Below, piece after piece: positions 17,331-26,102 of a stretch of DNA of 56,990 nt; position 1 is the first letter of the stretch; each line of letters opens with the position of its first letter. Below the pieces are notes generated by a model. That model was not told the DNA's origin and made no database searches. It saw nothing but the letters and a program-made list of their open reading frames with translations. This DNA comes from Hyphococcus sp. (GTDB lineage: Bacteria; Pseudomonadota; Alphaproteobacteria; Caulobacterales; Parvularculaceae): positions 1 to 56,990 of the forward strand of contig JAJFGA010000056.1 of NCBI GenBank assembly GCA_021776375.1, written 5' to 3'. Made by a program: the position numbers and the translations under genes.

Positions 17331-18317
17331 CTAGCGCTTGTTGATGCTTTCGCGGTCCTGGCGATCTTCGCCAACCCGCATCATGTCGATCTCTTGCAAG
17401 GCGCCAAGCGCGAACGTTGACAACCGCGACGACGCCGCAAGGGCGGTGTAAGCGCGCATCGGCGCCGCCTCTGGCTGCAAGGCGGCAGATTGCAACGCTG
17501 CGGGCTCGGCCTTCTGCAAGGGTTGGCGTTGCGCAAATTGCTCCAGCATTTGAGCATCCAGAGCGAGTATGTTTCTATAGGCATGCGAATTATAATTCAC
17601 GTTCGCACCCTGCCGCGCGAACATGTTCGCCGTTGGAGAGGCCGCTGGCGCCCCAAACTTGGCATCCGCTGTCTTGGCGTCCCCAGGTTTGGCGTCCGCA
17701 GGCGCATTAGCGCCGCCCATCGAGGCGGCGATGGAGCTGACCACCTCGCCCACGGTTTTAGCGCGCGCGCCGTCATAGAAGACCGCACGGTTCGCCGCCG
17801 CCGCTTTTGGCATCAGGCCGGCGGCTTCAACCGACGACGCTGCGCTCAATAGCTTGACCGCGCCGGCTGGCCCAAGAAAATGCGCCGTATAAAGGTCGGC
17901 GCCGGAGGTCGCGCGTCCGAGCTTGCGTTCCAGAATGGACTGGTTCTCATTGGCAAGCTCGCCGGCAAGCGCCGCGGAGGCGTTGGCGTCAAACCGCAAG
18001 GCGAGAATTTCCTCGCGCCGCGCCTTACTCAATACATCATAGCGACCATCGGACCCGCGCTGAATATCGCCGGCCTGTTCGCCAAGTCCGTGGCGCGCGC
18101 CATATTGCTTCACCGCGCCGAGCCAGGTCTGGTCGATGAACTGGAACAGCCCGGCGGCGCTCGAGGTTTTGGCTTTCGCCGTTGGATTGAGGCTGGATTC
18201 GCGGGCAGCGACCATTTTTAGAAAATCAAACCCGGCGCCCGTCGCCTCGCTCGCGCGCTTTAAAGCGGTCGTCACTTTATGCGGTGCTGCGACGGATGGG
18301 TTGAAGTCGATAGACAT
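17331..18317 (-). CDS. lytic transglycosylase-type (SLT domain) protein
   Basis: A 328-residue protein with an SLT-type muramidase fold in the first 200 residues. FLKMVAARESSLNPTAKAKTSSAAGLFQFIDQTWL contains the catalytic Glu in ARESSLNP and the conserved AAGLFQF motif, and YTAHFLGPAGAVKLL follows. There is no signal peptide, so it is not an ordinary periplasmic enzyme. That is reminiscent of flagellar or gene-transfer-agent peptidoglycan hydrolases. The C-terminal third is Ala/Lys-rich with repeated AKxxDAK, and ends in a helix containing FALGALQEIDMMRVGED. The ATG at 18317 has AAGGAA upstream and is preferred to 18335. The holin gene 1.3 kb upstream on the same strand may be functionally linked. 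Confidence 0.8.
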   Translation of the reverse strand: MSIDFNPSVAAPHKVTTALKRASEATGAGFDFLKMVAARESSLNPTAKAKTSSAAGLFQFIDQTWLGAVKQYGARHGLGEQAGDIQRGSDGRYDVLSKARREEILALRFDANASAALAGELANENQSILERKLGRATSGADLYTAHFLGPAGAVKLLSAASSVEAAGLMPKAAAANRAVFYDGARAKTVGEVVSSIAASMGGANAPADAKPGDAKTADAKFGAPAASPTANMFARQGANVNYNSHAYRNILALDAQMLEQFAQRQPLQKAEPAALQSAALQPEAAPMRAYTALAASSRLSTFALGALQEIDMMRVGEDRQDRESINKR

Positions 18318-18394
18318 GGCGCGTTCCTTATTCATGGATAAATTTGCCCCATGAATGTCAAGAAAGCGCTAACCATACTTGCCGCCAACACGGC

Positions 18395-19552
18395 TTAATC
18401 AAAGCGTTCCGGGCGAAAGGGTTGAAGATATGTTAACGGCGATGGCCCCTCACCCGGTCTCTCGCCTTCCAGAATATCGCGCGACAGCGCCGCCGCGCAG
18501 GCCGGCGCCAGCAATATGCCGTTGCGATAATGGCCAAGCGCCAGGAACACATCGTCCGGCCCGCGCCGATCGCGCCCTAAAATTGGCGCGCCGTCAGGCG
18601 TCGCCGGGCGCAAGCCCGACCAGCGCTCGATCTCCGGCCAATGGCGGAGGGCGGGTACGACATCCGCCGCGCCGGCCCTCAATTTACGGATCGATGCGTC
18701 GTCAACACTGGCATCGCGCCGACCGGGGATTTCGGTTGCGCCGATGATCACCCGGCCTTCGGCTTTCGGACAGAGATAAGGCAGCGCCGGTCGCGCCGGG
18801 CAGCGAATGACATGGCGAAAATTGTGATCGCCCCGATCAACGGCGAGCGCCTCGCCTTTAACAGGCGTGATCGGCGCCGGCGGCAGACCGGCGACTAGCT
18901 GCGTCGCCGCCGCGCCGCTCGCCAGAACAACGCTTTTCGCTTCAAGCCGCACGCCATTTGAAAGCGTCAGCCGATGGCCGGATCTGCCGCCTTCAACCTG
19001 CTCAACACGCGCCCCAAAAAATGCCCCGGCGGTTTTGCGAAAGGCTGCCCGCAACGCGATCAGCAATTTGCGCGGATCGACCTGAGCGTCGCCCGGCGCA
19101 TAGAGCGCGGCGATAACCCGGTCAGACAGAGCCGGTTCCAGCTGTCGCGCCGCGTCGCCGTCCAAAAACGATGCATCGCCCCCACGGCGACGCAGCTGAT
19201 CGCCGCTTTGTTTCAACGCCGTCGCCTGGCGCTCATCAAACGCCACCGCGAGAATGCCGTCATCGCGATAGTCGAGCGACAGACCGGTCTCGTCTTCCAG
19301 CGTCGCCGCGAAATCCGGCCAGGCGGCAAGGCTTTGCGCGCCCAATGCGTAAAGCGCATTGGCCATGCCCGCATCTCCTGCGGTCTCAAACGAAGCCGCC
19401 AGCATGCCCGCGGCCGCGTCCGTCGCCGGCGGCGTATCATGGCCCGCATCGATCACCGCAACGCGGAGCTGATGCCCCGAAAGCGCGCGTGCAACCGACA
19501 ATCCAATCACGCCGCCGCCGATAATCGCAATGTCAAAATTCGTTGCGCTCAC
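18395..19552 (-). CDS. thiO: glycine oxidase ThiO
   Basis: A 385-residue FAD-dependent amine oxidase of the DAO family that oxidises glycine to the iminoacetate (dehydroglycine) used by ThiG. The dinucleotide-binding motif IAIIGGGVIGLSVARAL is at the N-terminus. DAAAGMLAASFE, QVDPRKLLIAL, VVLASGAAATQLV, the active-site region PYLCPKAEGRVIIGATEI and the C-terminal ALGHYRNGILLAPACAAAL are typical of ThiO. GTG 19552 has GGAAGG five bases upstream and starts the protein just before the FAD motif. The frame is open to a TTG at 19603, which lacks such a site. It is separated by 11 kb from thiS-thiG and lies between a holin and a transglycosylase gene, all on the minus strand. Confidence 0.9.
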   Translation of the reverse strand: MSATNFDIAIIGGGVIGLSVARALSGHQLRVAVIDAGHDTPPATDAAAGMLAASFETAGDAGMANALYALGAQSLAAWPDFAATLEDETGLSLDYRDDGILAVAFDERQATALKQSGDQLRRRGGDASFLDGDAARQLEPALSDRVIAALYAPGDAQVDPRKLLIALRAAFRKTAGAFFGARVEQVEGGRSGHRLTLSNGVRLEAKSVVLASGAAATQLVAGLPPAPITPVKGEALAVDRGDHNFRHVIRCPARPALPYLCPKAEGRVIIGATEIPGRRDASVDDASIRKLRAGAADVVPALRHWPEIERWSGLRPATPDGAPILGRDRRGPDDVFLALGHYRNGILLAPACAAALSRDILEGERPGEGPSPLTYLQPFRPERFD

Positions 19553-19607
19553 TTTTGCCTTCCCGGCAACACTTGTTTCGCTAAAGTCTGCCGCCTCTGC
19601 CAAAAAT

Positions 19608-20207
19608 TCAACCGCCGCTGCGCCGACTACCGCGATTTTCTGCTGCGGCTTTTTCTTCCCCCGCCTCGCGGCTCAATAGTGGCATCGCCATCAGCCGGGT
19701 CTTTTCTTTTGAGCCGGAGGAAGAACCAAAAAAATAATTGACCACCGCCGCGGTCATGGTCGCCAGCGCGCCGAGCATGATTGAAAATTCGGTCTCGGCT
19801 CCGGCGGGCATCTTGCGCGCCACCATAACGCCCAGCACGGCAAAAAATCCCAAGATGATCAACGCGCCGAGCGCCGACGGCGTCCAGTCGCTCATTTCGA
19901 TTTGCCGCTCGCGCGCATTGGCGCGATCGCCGGCGTCGATGCGACGATTTTCAAGGCTTGCCTCTAACAAGGCGACTTCAAATTCCTGTTCGGCTTTTTT
20001 AAGTGCGATAAGATGTTGTGGTGTGGCGCTGACCAGTATCTCGCTGAGCAATTCCTCGTCGCCGTCAGGCGCGCCGAAAATCGCCTTTGAGATCTGCGCC
20101 ACTGCCACGCCGGCGAGCGGGCCGCCCAGCGCCTGGGCAAGGCTCGGCGCGGCGCCAGCTATGGCGCGTTTGATTTTCCCGCGCACGGCGCTTTTTGTTT
20201 TTGTCAT
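19608..20207 (-). CDS. three-transmembrane holin of the gene-transfer-agent type
   Basis: A 199-residue protein matching the GTA holin architecture. It has an N-terminal Ala/Gly-rich segment (APSLAQALGGPLAGVAVAQI), a long charged helical stretch (LIALKKAEQEFEVALLEASLENRRIDAGDRANARERQ), then two C-terminal membrane helices (TPSALGALIILGFFAVLGVMVA and FSIMLGALATMTAAVVNYFFGSSSGSKEKT). The NYFFGSSxGSK end is characteristic. Such holins permeabilise the inner membrane for release of gene transfer agents. ATG 20207 is preceded by GGAG at a good distance; the longer frame to 20237 is not needed. No capsid or terminase genes are in the window, so the holin is physically apart from any GTA structural cluster. 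Confidence 0.82.
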   Translation of the reverse strand: MTKTKSAVRGKIKRAIAGAAPSLAQALGGPLAGVAVAQISKAIFGAPDGDEELLSEILVSATPQHLIALKKAEQEFEVALLEASLENRRIDAGDRANARERQIEMSDWTPSALGALIILGFFAVLGVMVARKMPAGAETEFSIMLGALATMTAAVVNYFFGSSSGSKEKTRLMAMPLLSREAGEEKAAAENRGSRRSGG

Positions 20208-20684
20208 GTGTTTTTCTCCAAGAAGCAAAATTGACATTCATGTGGAAAGATATTGTGCGGGCGCCATGACAGCCGTGAATGAACCCAACAGCATTTGTAA
20301 GATTTAATTTTGTGAAAGCGCTGTGAACAATCGTAAAATTTACCTGTATGCAGCGTGCTCACTGGCGCTTGCAAAAAAGCGACAGGGCGAATAACAAAGG
20401 TTGAAATCAACCGGCGATAGAAAACTGTCACGCCGCACGCAACATCACCCTATGGCATCGTTTGGAATTATAGTTCGGGCGCCGATTAAAAATTCTTCAC
20501 TATATTTTGAACCATCTACACTCTACCGACGCAAATTTTGGCGCCTCAACACAAGCAATCGACCGCATGCGCCCTATTATGGCGAAAATTCAATTTGCAT
20601 TTAGAAACGGATCAATCCACGGTTGCGCAACAGTGATTCGCCGCCCGTTTAAAGGGCGCTGAGGCAGAAGCGGTCAGTTTAATT
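20208..20684. other. AT-rich divergent intergenic region
   Basis: About 475 bp between the holin (minus) and the antiporter-like gene (plus), distinctly AT-richer than the neighbouring coding DNA. It must hold two divergent promoters. Short open frames (for example minus 20204-20431) contain many Cys, His and Phe codons and no ribosome-binding site, so I reject them. I see no clear hairpin terminator or known RNA. A small RNA cannot be excluded. Confidence 0.4.
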
Positions 20685-21890
20685 ATGGTTTTCATTGTGG
20701 CGGCGGTCATCCTCGCCGCCTCTTTCTGGATTCTGGGTAAGGCCAAAGCCCTTGAGGCTATGGCCCGCGCGCCGGCATTAATGCTGGCCGCCGGGGCTGG
20801 CGTCTCAATTTTATACCGCATCGCCGGCGGGCCGTTTGCGCCGTCGGAATGGGCCGCAACCGGGGCGGACGCTCTCCTCGCGGCGCTTGTCTTTGTCGCC
20901 GCGGCGCAATTTCGCCTGTCACGACTGGCCAATGTCTGTCCCGCCTCGTTCCGGTTGACCATCGGCGGCGCCCCGCTTTTCCTGGTGGTTTGCGGGCTGG
21001 CGGCGTTCATTCTGGTGCCGCACCTGACGCTGGGGGCGGCGTTTCTGGTCGCCGGCGCCTTAACACTCAACGGCGCAGCCTTTGACCGGCGCGCGGTGGC
21101 CGATGCGCCAGCGCCATCGGTCATCAAAGCAGCCGTGCGCCTCGAAAGCGCGGCTATTTTGGCGCTTGGCCTACCAGTGGCGCTATTGCTGGAAGCGGCC
21201 GCTACGGCGGCGCCAGTCGGCATGCCGCCGGTGACGCCGGTTTATGAATTTGCCATCTCCACCTTTAAGGCCTTCGCGCTGGGCGGCGGCCTCGGCTTTG
21301 TCGCCGCTGTCGTCGGCAACCGGCTGAGAACCCACCAAAGGGCGCCGATAGCCATCGCAGCGGGGATCATTGCCGCATGCGTCGCGGCGCTGATCGGCGC
21401 CCATCCGGTGATCGCCGCCGCCGCCGCAGGCCTCTTATGGGGCGAACAAACCACCGCGCTGATTACCACGCGTGTGCGGATGCGGCGGGTGGTGGAACGG
21501 CTCGCGGCGCCAGCAGCCTATTTCGCCTTCGGTCTTCTGCTTGCCCCGCGCCTGCTCCAGGCCGATCTGTTGACGATCGTCTTTGCACTCGCGGCGGTAA
21601 CGATCATGCGCGCCGGTCCGCGCCTTGTTGCGCTCAAAAAAACCACGCTCGCAAAAGAGAGCCAGATGTTCCTCGCCTGGTTCGGTGGTGCGCCCGGCGC
21701 CGCATCAGCGTTGTTTTTAATTTCACTGTTTGACGCCGCTTCCATCGTCGCCCAGGACGCAGCCCTCACGGTCGGCGCCCTCGCGGTGACGTTTGGCATC
21801 ATCGCGGCGAGACTAACCTCGCGCCCGCTGTTAAAATCGCTGCTGAAACAAACCGCGGCAGCAAAAAAACGCGCGCTGTTTGCAACTTAG
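20685..21890 (+). CDS. cation:proton antiporter family membrane protein with altered ion-binding motif
   Basis: A 401-residue, very hydrophobic protein with about 12 membrane segments, arranged like CPA1 sodium/proton exchangers. In that family the ion-binding aspartates lie in motifs like APTDP and GEAGLNDG. Here the corresponding stretches appear to be LVAGALTLNGAAFDRRAV and AAVRLESAAILALGLPV, which lack both aspartates. The late motif WFGGAPGAASALFLISLFD corresponds to the conserved WFGPRGxxS helix. The C-terminus is basic (KQTAAAKKRALFAT). There is a long upstream region and no operon partner; it is convergent with the ion channel gene. A transport function is plausible but sodium/proton exchange is doubtful. 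Confidence 0.75.
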   Translation: MVFIVAAVILAASFWILGKAKALEAMARAPALMLAAGAGVSILYRIAGGPFAPSEWAATGADALLAALVFVAAAQFRLSRLANVCPASFRLTIGGAPLFLVVCGLAAFILVPHLTLGAAFLVAGALTLNGAAFDRRAVADAPAPSVIKAAVRLESAAILALGLPVALLLEAAATAAPVGMPPVTPVYEFAISTFKAFALGGGLGFVAAVVGNRLRTHQRAPIAIAAGIIAACVAALIGAHPVIAAAAAGLLWGEQTTALITTRVRMRRVVERLAAPAAYFAFGLLLAPRLLQADLLTIVFALAAVTIMRAGPRLVALKKTTLAKESQMFLAWFGGAPGAASALFLISLFDAASIVAQDAALTVGALAVTFGIIAARLTSRPLLKSLLKQTAAAKKRALFAT

Positions 21891-21912
21891 GCCCACCGGG
21901 CTTTGCTTTTCT

Positions 21913-22701
21913 TCATCCCCTCGGCAATCTTCGCGACAGGGCGGCGATATCCTCGCGCAACGCTTTGATGTCGGCGCTGACGGCTTGCTGGCTGGTGGCA
22001 ATGTCGTCGATCACCGGGTCGGCATCTTCTTCAACGACCCGCACGACAATGCCGACAAAGAGGTTGAGCATGGTGAAGGTCGCGATCATCACGAAAGTCA
22101 GGAAAAATATCCACGAGCGCGTATGGGTCTCGGCGACCGTTGCGGCAATGTCGGGCCAACCTTCCAGCGTCATGACCTGAAACAGTGTGTACATGGCGGT
22201 GAACACATCACCGAACAGTTGCGGGTGGTCCGGCCCGTAGAGGTTCGCGGCGATGACCGCGAAAACATAGACGATCAGCGCCAACACCACCCCAACCGAG
22301 GCGATGCCGGGGATGGAATCGAGGAACGCCGAGACCACCAGGCGCATCCGCGGGATCACCGTGATCACCCGTAAGACCCGCAATACCCGGAAGGCGCGCA
22401 AGGCCGCCAGCCCGCTGGTCGCCGCCAGGAGCGAAATCATCACAATCACAAAGTCAAAAACATTCCAGCCATTGCGAAGATACGCATCGCGCTCAGCCAG
22501 GATGCGCAAGATAATTTCTCCAACAAAGGCGTAAATGATCACCCGGTCTGTGAGCATTAACATATCGCCGAAACGCGCCTTGATCCCGGGGAAGGTTTCC
22601 GCCCCAAGGATCACCGCATTAACGATAATCAAGGTCAAAACGACGATCTGAAACGCGCCGCTATCCACCAATTTTTCGACTTTTCCGCGCCAGGCGCTCA
22701 T
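21913..22701 (-). CDS. voltage-gated cation channel of the NaChBac (BacNav) type
   Basis: A 262-residue six-transmembrane ion channel subunit that would assemble as a tetramer in the inner membrane. S1-S3 occupy about residues 16-95. S4 is a clear voltage sensor with arginines every third residue: R102, R105, R108 and R111 in LRAFRVLRVLRVI. The pore loop has the selectivity filter T178-L-E-G-W-P-D184, and S6 (FFLTFVMIATFTMLNLFVGIVVRVV) is followed by the usual C-terminal coiled coil (VSADIKALREDIAALSRRL). The length is typical. Sodium channels of the family usually have TLESW; the Gly at the fourth position and Asp at the seventh here resemble calcium-permeable variants, so the ion is uncertain. 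Confidence 0.92.
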   Translation of the reverse strand: MSAWRGKVEKLVDSGAFQIVVLTLIIVNAVILGAETFPGIKARFGDMLMLTDRVIIYAFVGEIILRILAERDAYLRNGWNVFDFVIVMISLLAATSGLAALRAFRVLRVLRVITVIPRMRLVVSAFLDSIPGIASVGVVLALIVYVFAVIAANLYGPDHPQLFGDVFTAMYTLFQVMTLEGWPDIAATVAETHTRSWIFFLTFVMIATFTMLNLFVGIVVRVVEEDADPVIDDIATSQQAVSADIKALREDIAALSRRLPRG

Positions 22702-22894
22702 ATTTGTCGTCGCTTTGTCGGGTCCATTCCTTCAGGCTAGGGGGATTCTCCGGCGACACGAGCCGTCCTTTTGCGTCGCCACGGCGGACTTGGCCAATAA
22801 AATACCCTCGCCGCCGGCGAAGAATATTGCGCAACCAATTGGCGGGCCGGCGAAAATCCGCTATGCGGGGACCTCATCACCGCCGGAGTGGGGC

Positions 22895-25462
22895 TTGAGC
22901 GACCAACGCGACGATATCAACGCGCTAGAGGCCGATGCGGAGGACACCGCAGAGGGCGCGCCGCGCATGCGCTTTCAAGGCATTGTCGAGGCTGAAAAGG
23001 GCCCGCCCGTGACCGCTGGCGACGTCCAGGCCATCGAGCCGATTGTCCATAATGAGCGCCGCTGGAGCGCGATGAGCCGGCAGATATCGCAAGTCTCCCG
23101 CCTGACTGCATTATTTGTGTTCTTTTCCTTCATTGTCGGCACGCCGCTGGGCAATTATTTTGCTCACCTTAAACTCAACGGGTCGGCCGCCGGCTGGAGC
23201 CCACTTGCCGCCTTCGGATTTGAGACGGTTTTGTTTGCCTTCGTGGTGCCGGTGCTGGTGTTGTTGATCGGCTATGCGCTCTCGCGCATGGCGACGATGC
23301 TAAATGCCGCCGAATCGATCGCTGCGGCGGCGCAGCAGATGACCACGCCGGATGTAACGGCGGCGCACAACGCAGACACCGTCGGCGCGGTTGTGCAAGG
23401 TCACATGGAAGCGCTCAATGAAGGGCTCGACGGCGCCCTGTCGCGGCTGGCCAGTGTTGAATCCATGATCCGCGATCATGTTGCGGCGATAGAACTTGCC
23501 GGCGACGCGATTGAGCAAAAAGCCACCGGTGCGGTTGAGCGCGTCGCCGATGAACGCTCGCGACTGATGGACCTGACCGAAAGCCTTAATGCGCATGCGG
23601 ATTCTTTTGCGGCCGCGATTGCCGAACGTGCAAAGGCGAGCATCGAGGCGCTCAATACCGCCGACACGATCTCTGGGCGGGCCGAACGTGAATTCGATGA
23701 ACGCCTGACCGGGCTTGAGGCCGCCGCCGACCGCGCACTCACCAGTTTTGAATCATTGCGCGACGCCTTGCGCGATACCGACGAGACTATGCGCCAGTCG
23801 GCAGGCGCGATTGAAACCGCGGCCACCGACACGCTGCAGGCGACCGCGCAGGCAAAAGCCGCCTCTGATGCGGCCGCAGAGTCCGCCGCACGCAACGCCG
23901 CCAATGTCGCCGCCTCCGCAAACCAGGCCTCATTGCAGGCCAAGCAAGCCGCTGACGAGGCCATTCAAACCGCCACGGAAGAAGCCGAACGCGCCGCGGC
24001 GTCAGCGGCTCAGGCCGCTGCGGAAGAGACCGCAAAAATTCAAGACGCTGCGGCAAAAACCATTGGCGACTTGTCCGACGCGACCAAAGAAGCGGTTCAA
24101 GCCGCCCGCGCCGACGCCAGCGAGGCGACCAAGGCCGCAGAGGAAGTCTCCGAGGCGGCGCGCAAAACCAGCGAGGCGGTCAAGGCGGCGTCGAGCGATG
24201 TTACCGCCGCCAGCGAAGAGGCGCGCAAAACTTCTGAGCAGGCAGCACAACTGTCAGAGGCCGCGACAACCCAGATTGAAGAGCGCAACAAAGCTCTGGC
24301 CGATGCGCGCGCGGCGCTTGAAAAAGAAAACGCGCGCCTTGAGGCGCTGATCGGCGAGCAACGCAAACGCGCCGACCGTCTGGCCAACGCCATCGCCGAC
24401 CAGACCGAACGGCTGAGCGAGCTTGCCGAAACCCAATTGCGCGAACAGGAAGCCGCCGCCGCTCGCACCGAGACCGAAGCCAAAGCGCGCGCCGACAAAG
24501 AAGCGCAAGAGCTGGAGGCGCAAGAACGCGAGGCGCTAGAGCGGGCCGCACAAGAAAAGGCCGCAGAAGAAGAAGCAAAAGCCGCCAGTCTGGAAGCCCA
24601 ACACCAAGCAGAAGCTCTGGCGCAAGCTGAGGCGGAAGCCGAAGCCAAGCAAGCCGCAGAGGCACTGGCTCAGGCGGAGGCGCAAGCCACCCAGAAAGCC
24701 GAAGCGCAAGCCGCTGAGGATGCTGCTGAGAAAGCGGCAGAGGAAACACGCCTGGCCGCCGAGCGAAGAGCCGCAAAGACGGCGCCGGAACTGGCGCTGA
24801 CGGCAAAACACAAACCCACAAAAGATAGGCCCACAAAAGATAGGCCCGCAAAAAAACCCAACGGCGCCGCCAGGCTGGAAGAGCTCGCCCGTGACATTGC
24901 CGAACGCCGGCCGCGGCGCGGCGCGCGCCGACGCAAGGAGCCGCCGGTTGAGGGCAGTCTCAACACCGAAGAGCTCGAACAAGATCCCAAGCGCTCAAAA
25001 GGCGATGTCTCGTGGCGCGAAATTCTCGACGCAGCCGACGACGCCGAACCGCTGGAGCTTGGGCCAGTCTCACGAAAGCCCCCGGCCCTGGCGCGCGACG
25101 AAGCGGCCAACGCCATCCGCATCATTTCCGGCCTGCAAGCGTTTACCTATGAGCTGGAAACCCGCCTCTATGGCGACCCGCCGCCAGCGCTACAGGAGCG
25201 TTATGATCGCGGCGACCGCAACGTCTTTGCAAACCGGCTGTTGCGCCTCAACGAAGCGGATGTAAAACGCCGTATACGGAACGAATCTGCGCGCGATCAG
25301 ACTTTTGAAGGCGGTGTTCACAGTTTTCTTCAAAGCTTTGAAAAATTGCTCGAGGATGCAACCACATCCGAGACCGCTGACGAAGAGCTTGAAGAATACT
25401 TAAGCTCTCCGCTGGGGCGGGTCTATCTCCTGATCGGCGCAACTGTCGGGTATTTTGCCTAA
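22895..25462 (+). CDS. large membrane-anchored coiled-coil protein, TipN-like polarity factor candidate
   Basis: An 855-residue protein. Two transmembrane helices lie near residues 69-90 and 103-128. About 500 residues of Ala/Glu/Lys/Gln-rich coiled coil follow (repeats such as AQAEAEAEAKQAAEALAQAE), then a basic Pro/Lys segment, then a conserved-looking globular C-terminus of roughly 120 residues that ends SPLGRVYLLIGATVGYFA. Caulobacter TipN, which marks the new pole and helps position flagella and chromosome segregation, has the same design (two N-terminal membrane helices, long coiled coil, about 890 residues). Identity is inferred from architecture only. The start is uncertain: TTG 22895 follows GGAGTGGGGC, while the frame is open to 22715. 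Confidence 0.75.
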   Translation: MSDQRDDINALEADAEDTAEGAPRMRFQGIVEAEKGPPVTAGDVQAIEPIVHNERRWSAMSRQISQVSRLTALFVFFSFIVGTPLGNYFAHLKLNGSAAGWSPLAAFGFETVLFAFVVPVLVLLIGYALSRMATMLNAAESIAAAAQQMTTPDVTAAHNADTVGAVVQGHMEALNEGLDGALSRLASVESMIRDHVAAIELAGDAIEQKATGAVERVADERSRLMDLTESLNAHADSFAAAIAERAKASIEALNTADTISGRAEREFDERLTGLEAAADRALTSFESLRDALRDTDETMRQSAGAIETAATDTLQATAQAKAASDAAAESAARNAANVAASANQASLQAKQAADEAIQTATEEAERAAASAAQAAAEETAKIQDAAAKTIGDLSDATKEAVQAARADASEATKAAEEVSEAARKTSEAVKAASSDVTAASEEARKTSEQAAQLSEAATTQIEERNKALADARAALEKENARLEALIGEQRKRADRLANAIADQTERLSELAETQLREQEAAAARTETEAKARADKEAQELEAQEREALERAAQEKAAEEEAKAASLEAQHQAEALAQAEAEAEAKQAAEALAQAEAQATQKAEAQAAEDAAEKAAEETRLAAERRAAKTAPELALTAKHKPTKDRPTKDRPAKKPNGAARLEELARDIAERRPRRGARRRKEPPVEGSLNTEELEQDPKRSKGDVSWREILDAADDAEPLELGPVSRKPPALARDEAANAIRIISGLQAFTYELETRLYGDPPPALQERYDRGDRNVFANRLLRLNEADVKRRIRNESARDQTFEGGVHSFLQSFEKLLEDATTSETADEELEEYLSSPLGRVYLLIGATVGYFA
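24815..24844 (+). repeat. 15-bp tandem duplication inside the coiled-coil gene
   Basis: Two perfect copies of CCCACAAAAGATAGG stand head to tail (24815-24829 and 24830-24844), followed by a decayed third start (CCCGCAAAA). They encode PTKDR twice and then PAKK, extending the basic linker before the C-terminal domain. The perfect identity suggests a recent slippage expansion in a flexible region that tolerates length change. Confidence 0.8.
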
Positions 25463-25481
25463 GCTGGTCCGGCAGGAGCAA

Positions 25482-26102
25482 TCAGCCTTTTGAGGCCGCC
25501 GCCTCACCTTCGTTGAGCGCCCAATTGACTATCCCGGCTATGGTGCTGGCGAACGCACTATCAAAGGCGGCGATCACATCATCAGCGCCGTCGCTCGATG
25601 CCGGCGCGGAAATTTCAAACAACTGCGCGGCGTAAATTTTTCCCTTACCGTCAGTCAGGCGGACATAGATCGACACGCTCGCCGCCCGGCCGCCCCGCAC
25701 ATCCAGCTGGATGCCGCGAAGGTCGCTCTGCAGAATGAAATCCCCCACCGGAACAACGCTGCTGTCACCGACGGCGATGATCCGGCCGGAATCTTCCAAG
25801 CTCTGCACCAGCGCGGTTTGAAAAAGCCGGGGCGCGCGGTCAGCCCATTCGGCGCCGGAGAAATATTCAATTTTTCCAGGCGCCGTGGAGACCGCAATTC
25901 TGGTGGTGTCATAGACCCGCGTGGTGTGCGGGTCCTCAACCACAAGCGACCAGTCCACAGGCGCGCCCGCCAGCGCATCGGCTGTCACCGCGGAAATATG
26001 ATAACGCGGCTTGGGTGGGCTGGTTTCCGGCAATAGCGAGACGCAACCGGATGCGAAAAATGCAAGCCCAAAGACGACCGAGCGGACAATCTGTTTCATC
26101 AT
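25482..26102 (-). CDS. ABC-type transport auxiliary lipoprotein (PqiC-like)
   Basis: A 206-residue lipoprotein. The signal peptide ends in the lipobox FASGC (Cys20), after which the mature protein begins with VSLLPETSPPKPRYHIS. The pattern PAPRYHIS then a run of strands and amphipathic helices, with PRLFQTALVQSLEDSGRI, is the ABC-transporter auxiliary (PqiC/DUF330) family. It is the last gene of the mlaE-mlaF-mlaD-like operon. Its ATG overlaps the upstream stop (ATGA), with a second ATG immediately after. In related systems such lipoproteins sit in the outer membrane and complete a lipid path from the inner membrane; that role is inferred from family and operon. Confidence 0.9.
   Translation of the reverse strand: MMKQIVRSVVFGLAFFASGCVSLLPETSPPKPRYHISAVTADALAGAPVDWSLVVEDPHTTRVYDTTRIAVSTAPGKIEYFSGAEWADRAPRLFQTALVQSLEDSGRIIAVGDSSVVPVGDFILQSDLRGIQLDVRGGRAASVSIYVRLTDGKGKIYAAQLFEISAPASSDGADDVIAAFDSAFASTIAGIVNWALNEGEAAASKG

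Noticed and set aside
20204..20431. Minus-strand open frame of 75 codons between the holin and the antiporter
   Set aside because: Codon and amino-acid use (many Cys, His, Phe) is unlike coding genes here and there is no ribosome-binding site.
24815..24850. Tandem repeats as a possible CRISPR or regulatory array
   Set aside because: There are only two full 15-bp units, in frame, within a coding sequence; there are no spacers.
23476..24982. Long antisense open frames across the coiled-coil gene
   Set aside because: They are shadows of the Ala/Glu/Lys-rich repeats on the plus strand: their Ser/Arg/Leu-rich translations have no signal or motif, and the plus-strand frame explains the sequence.
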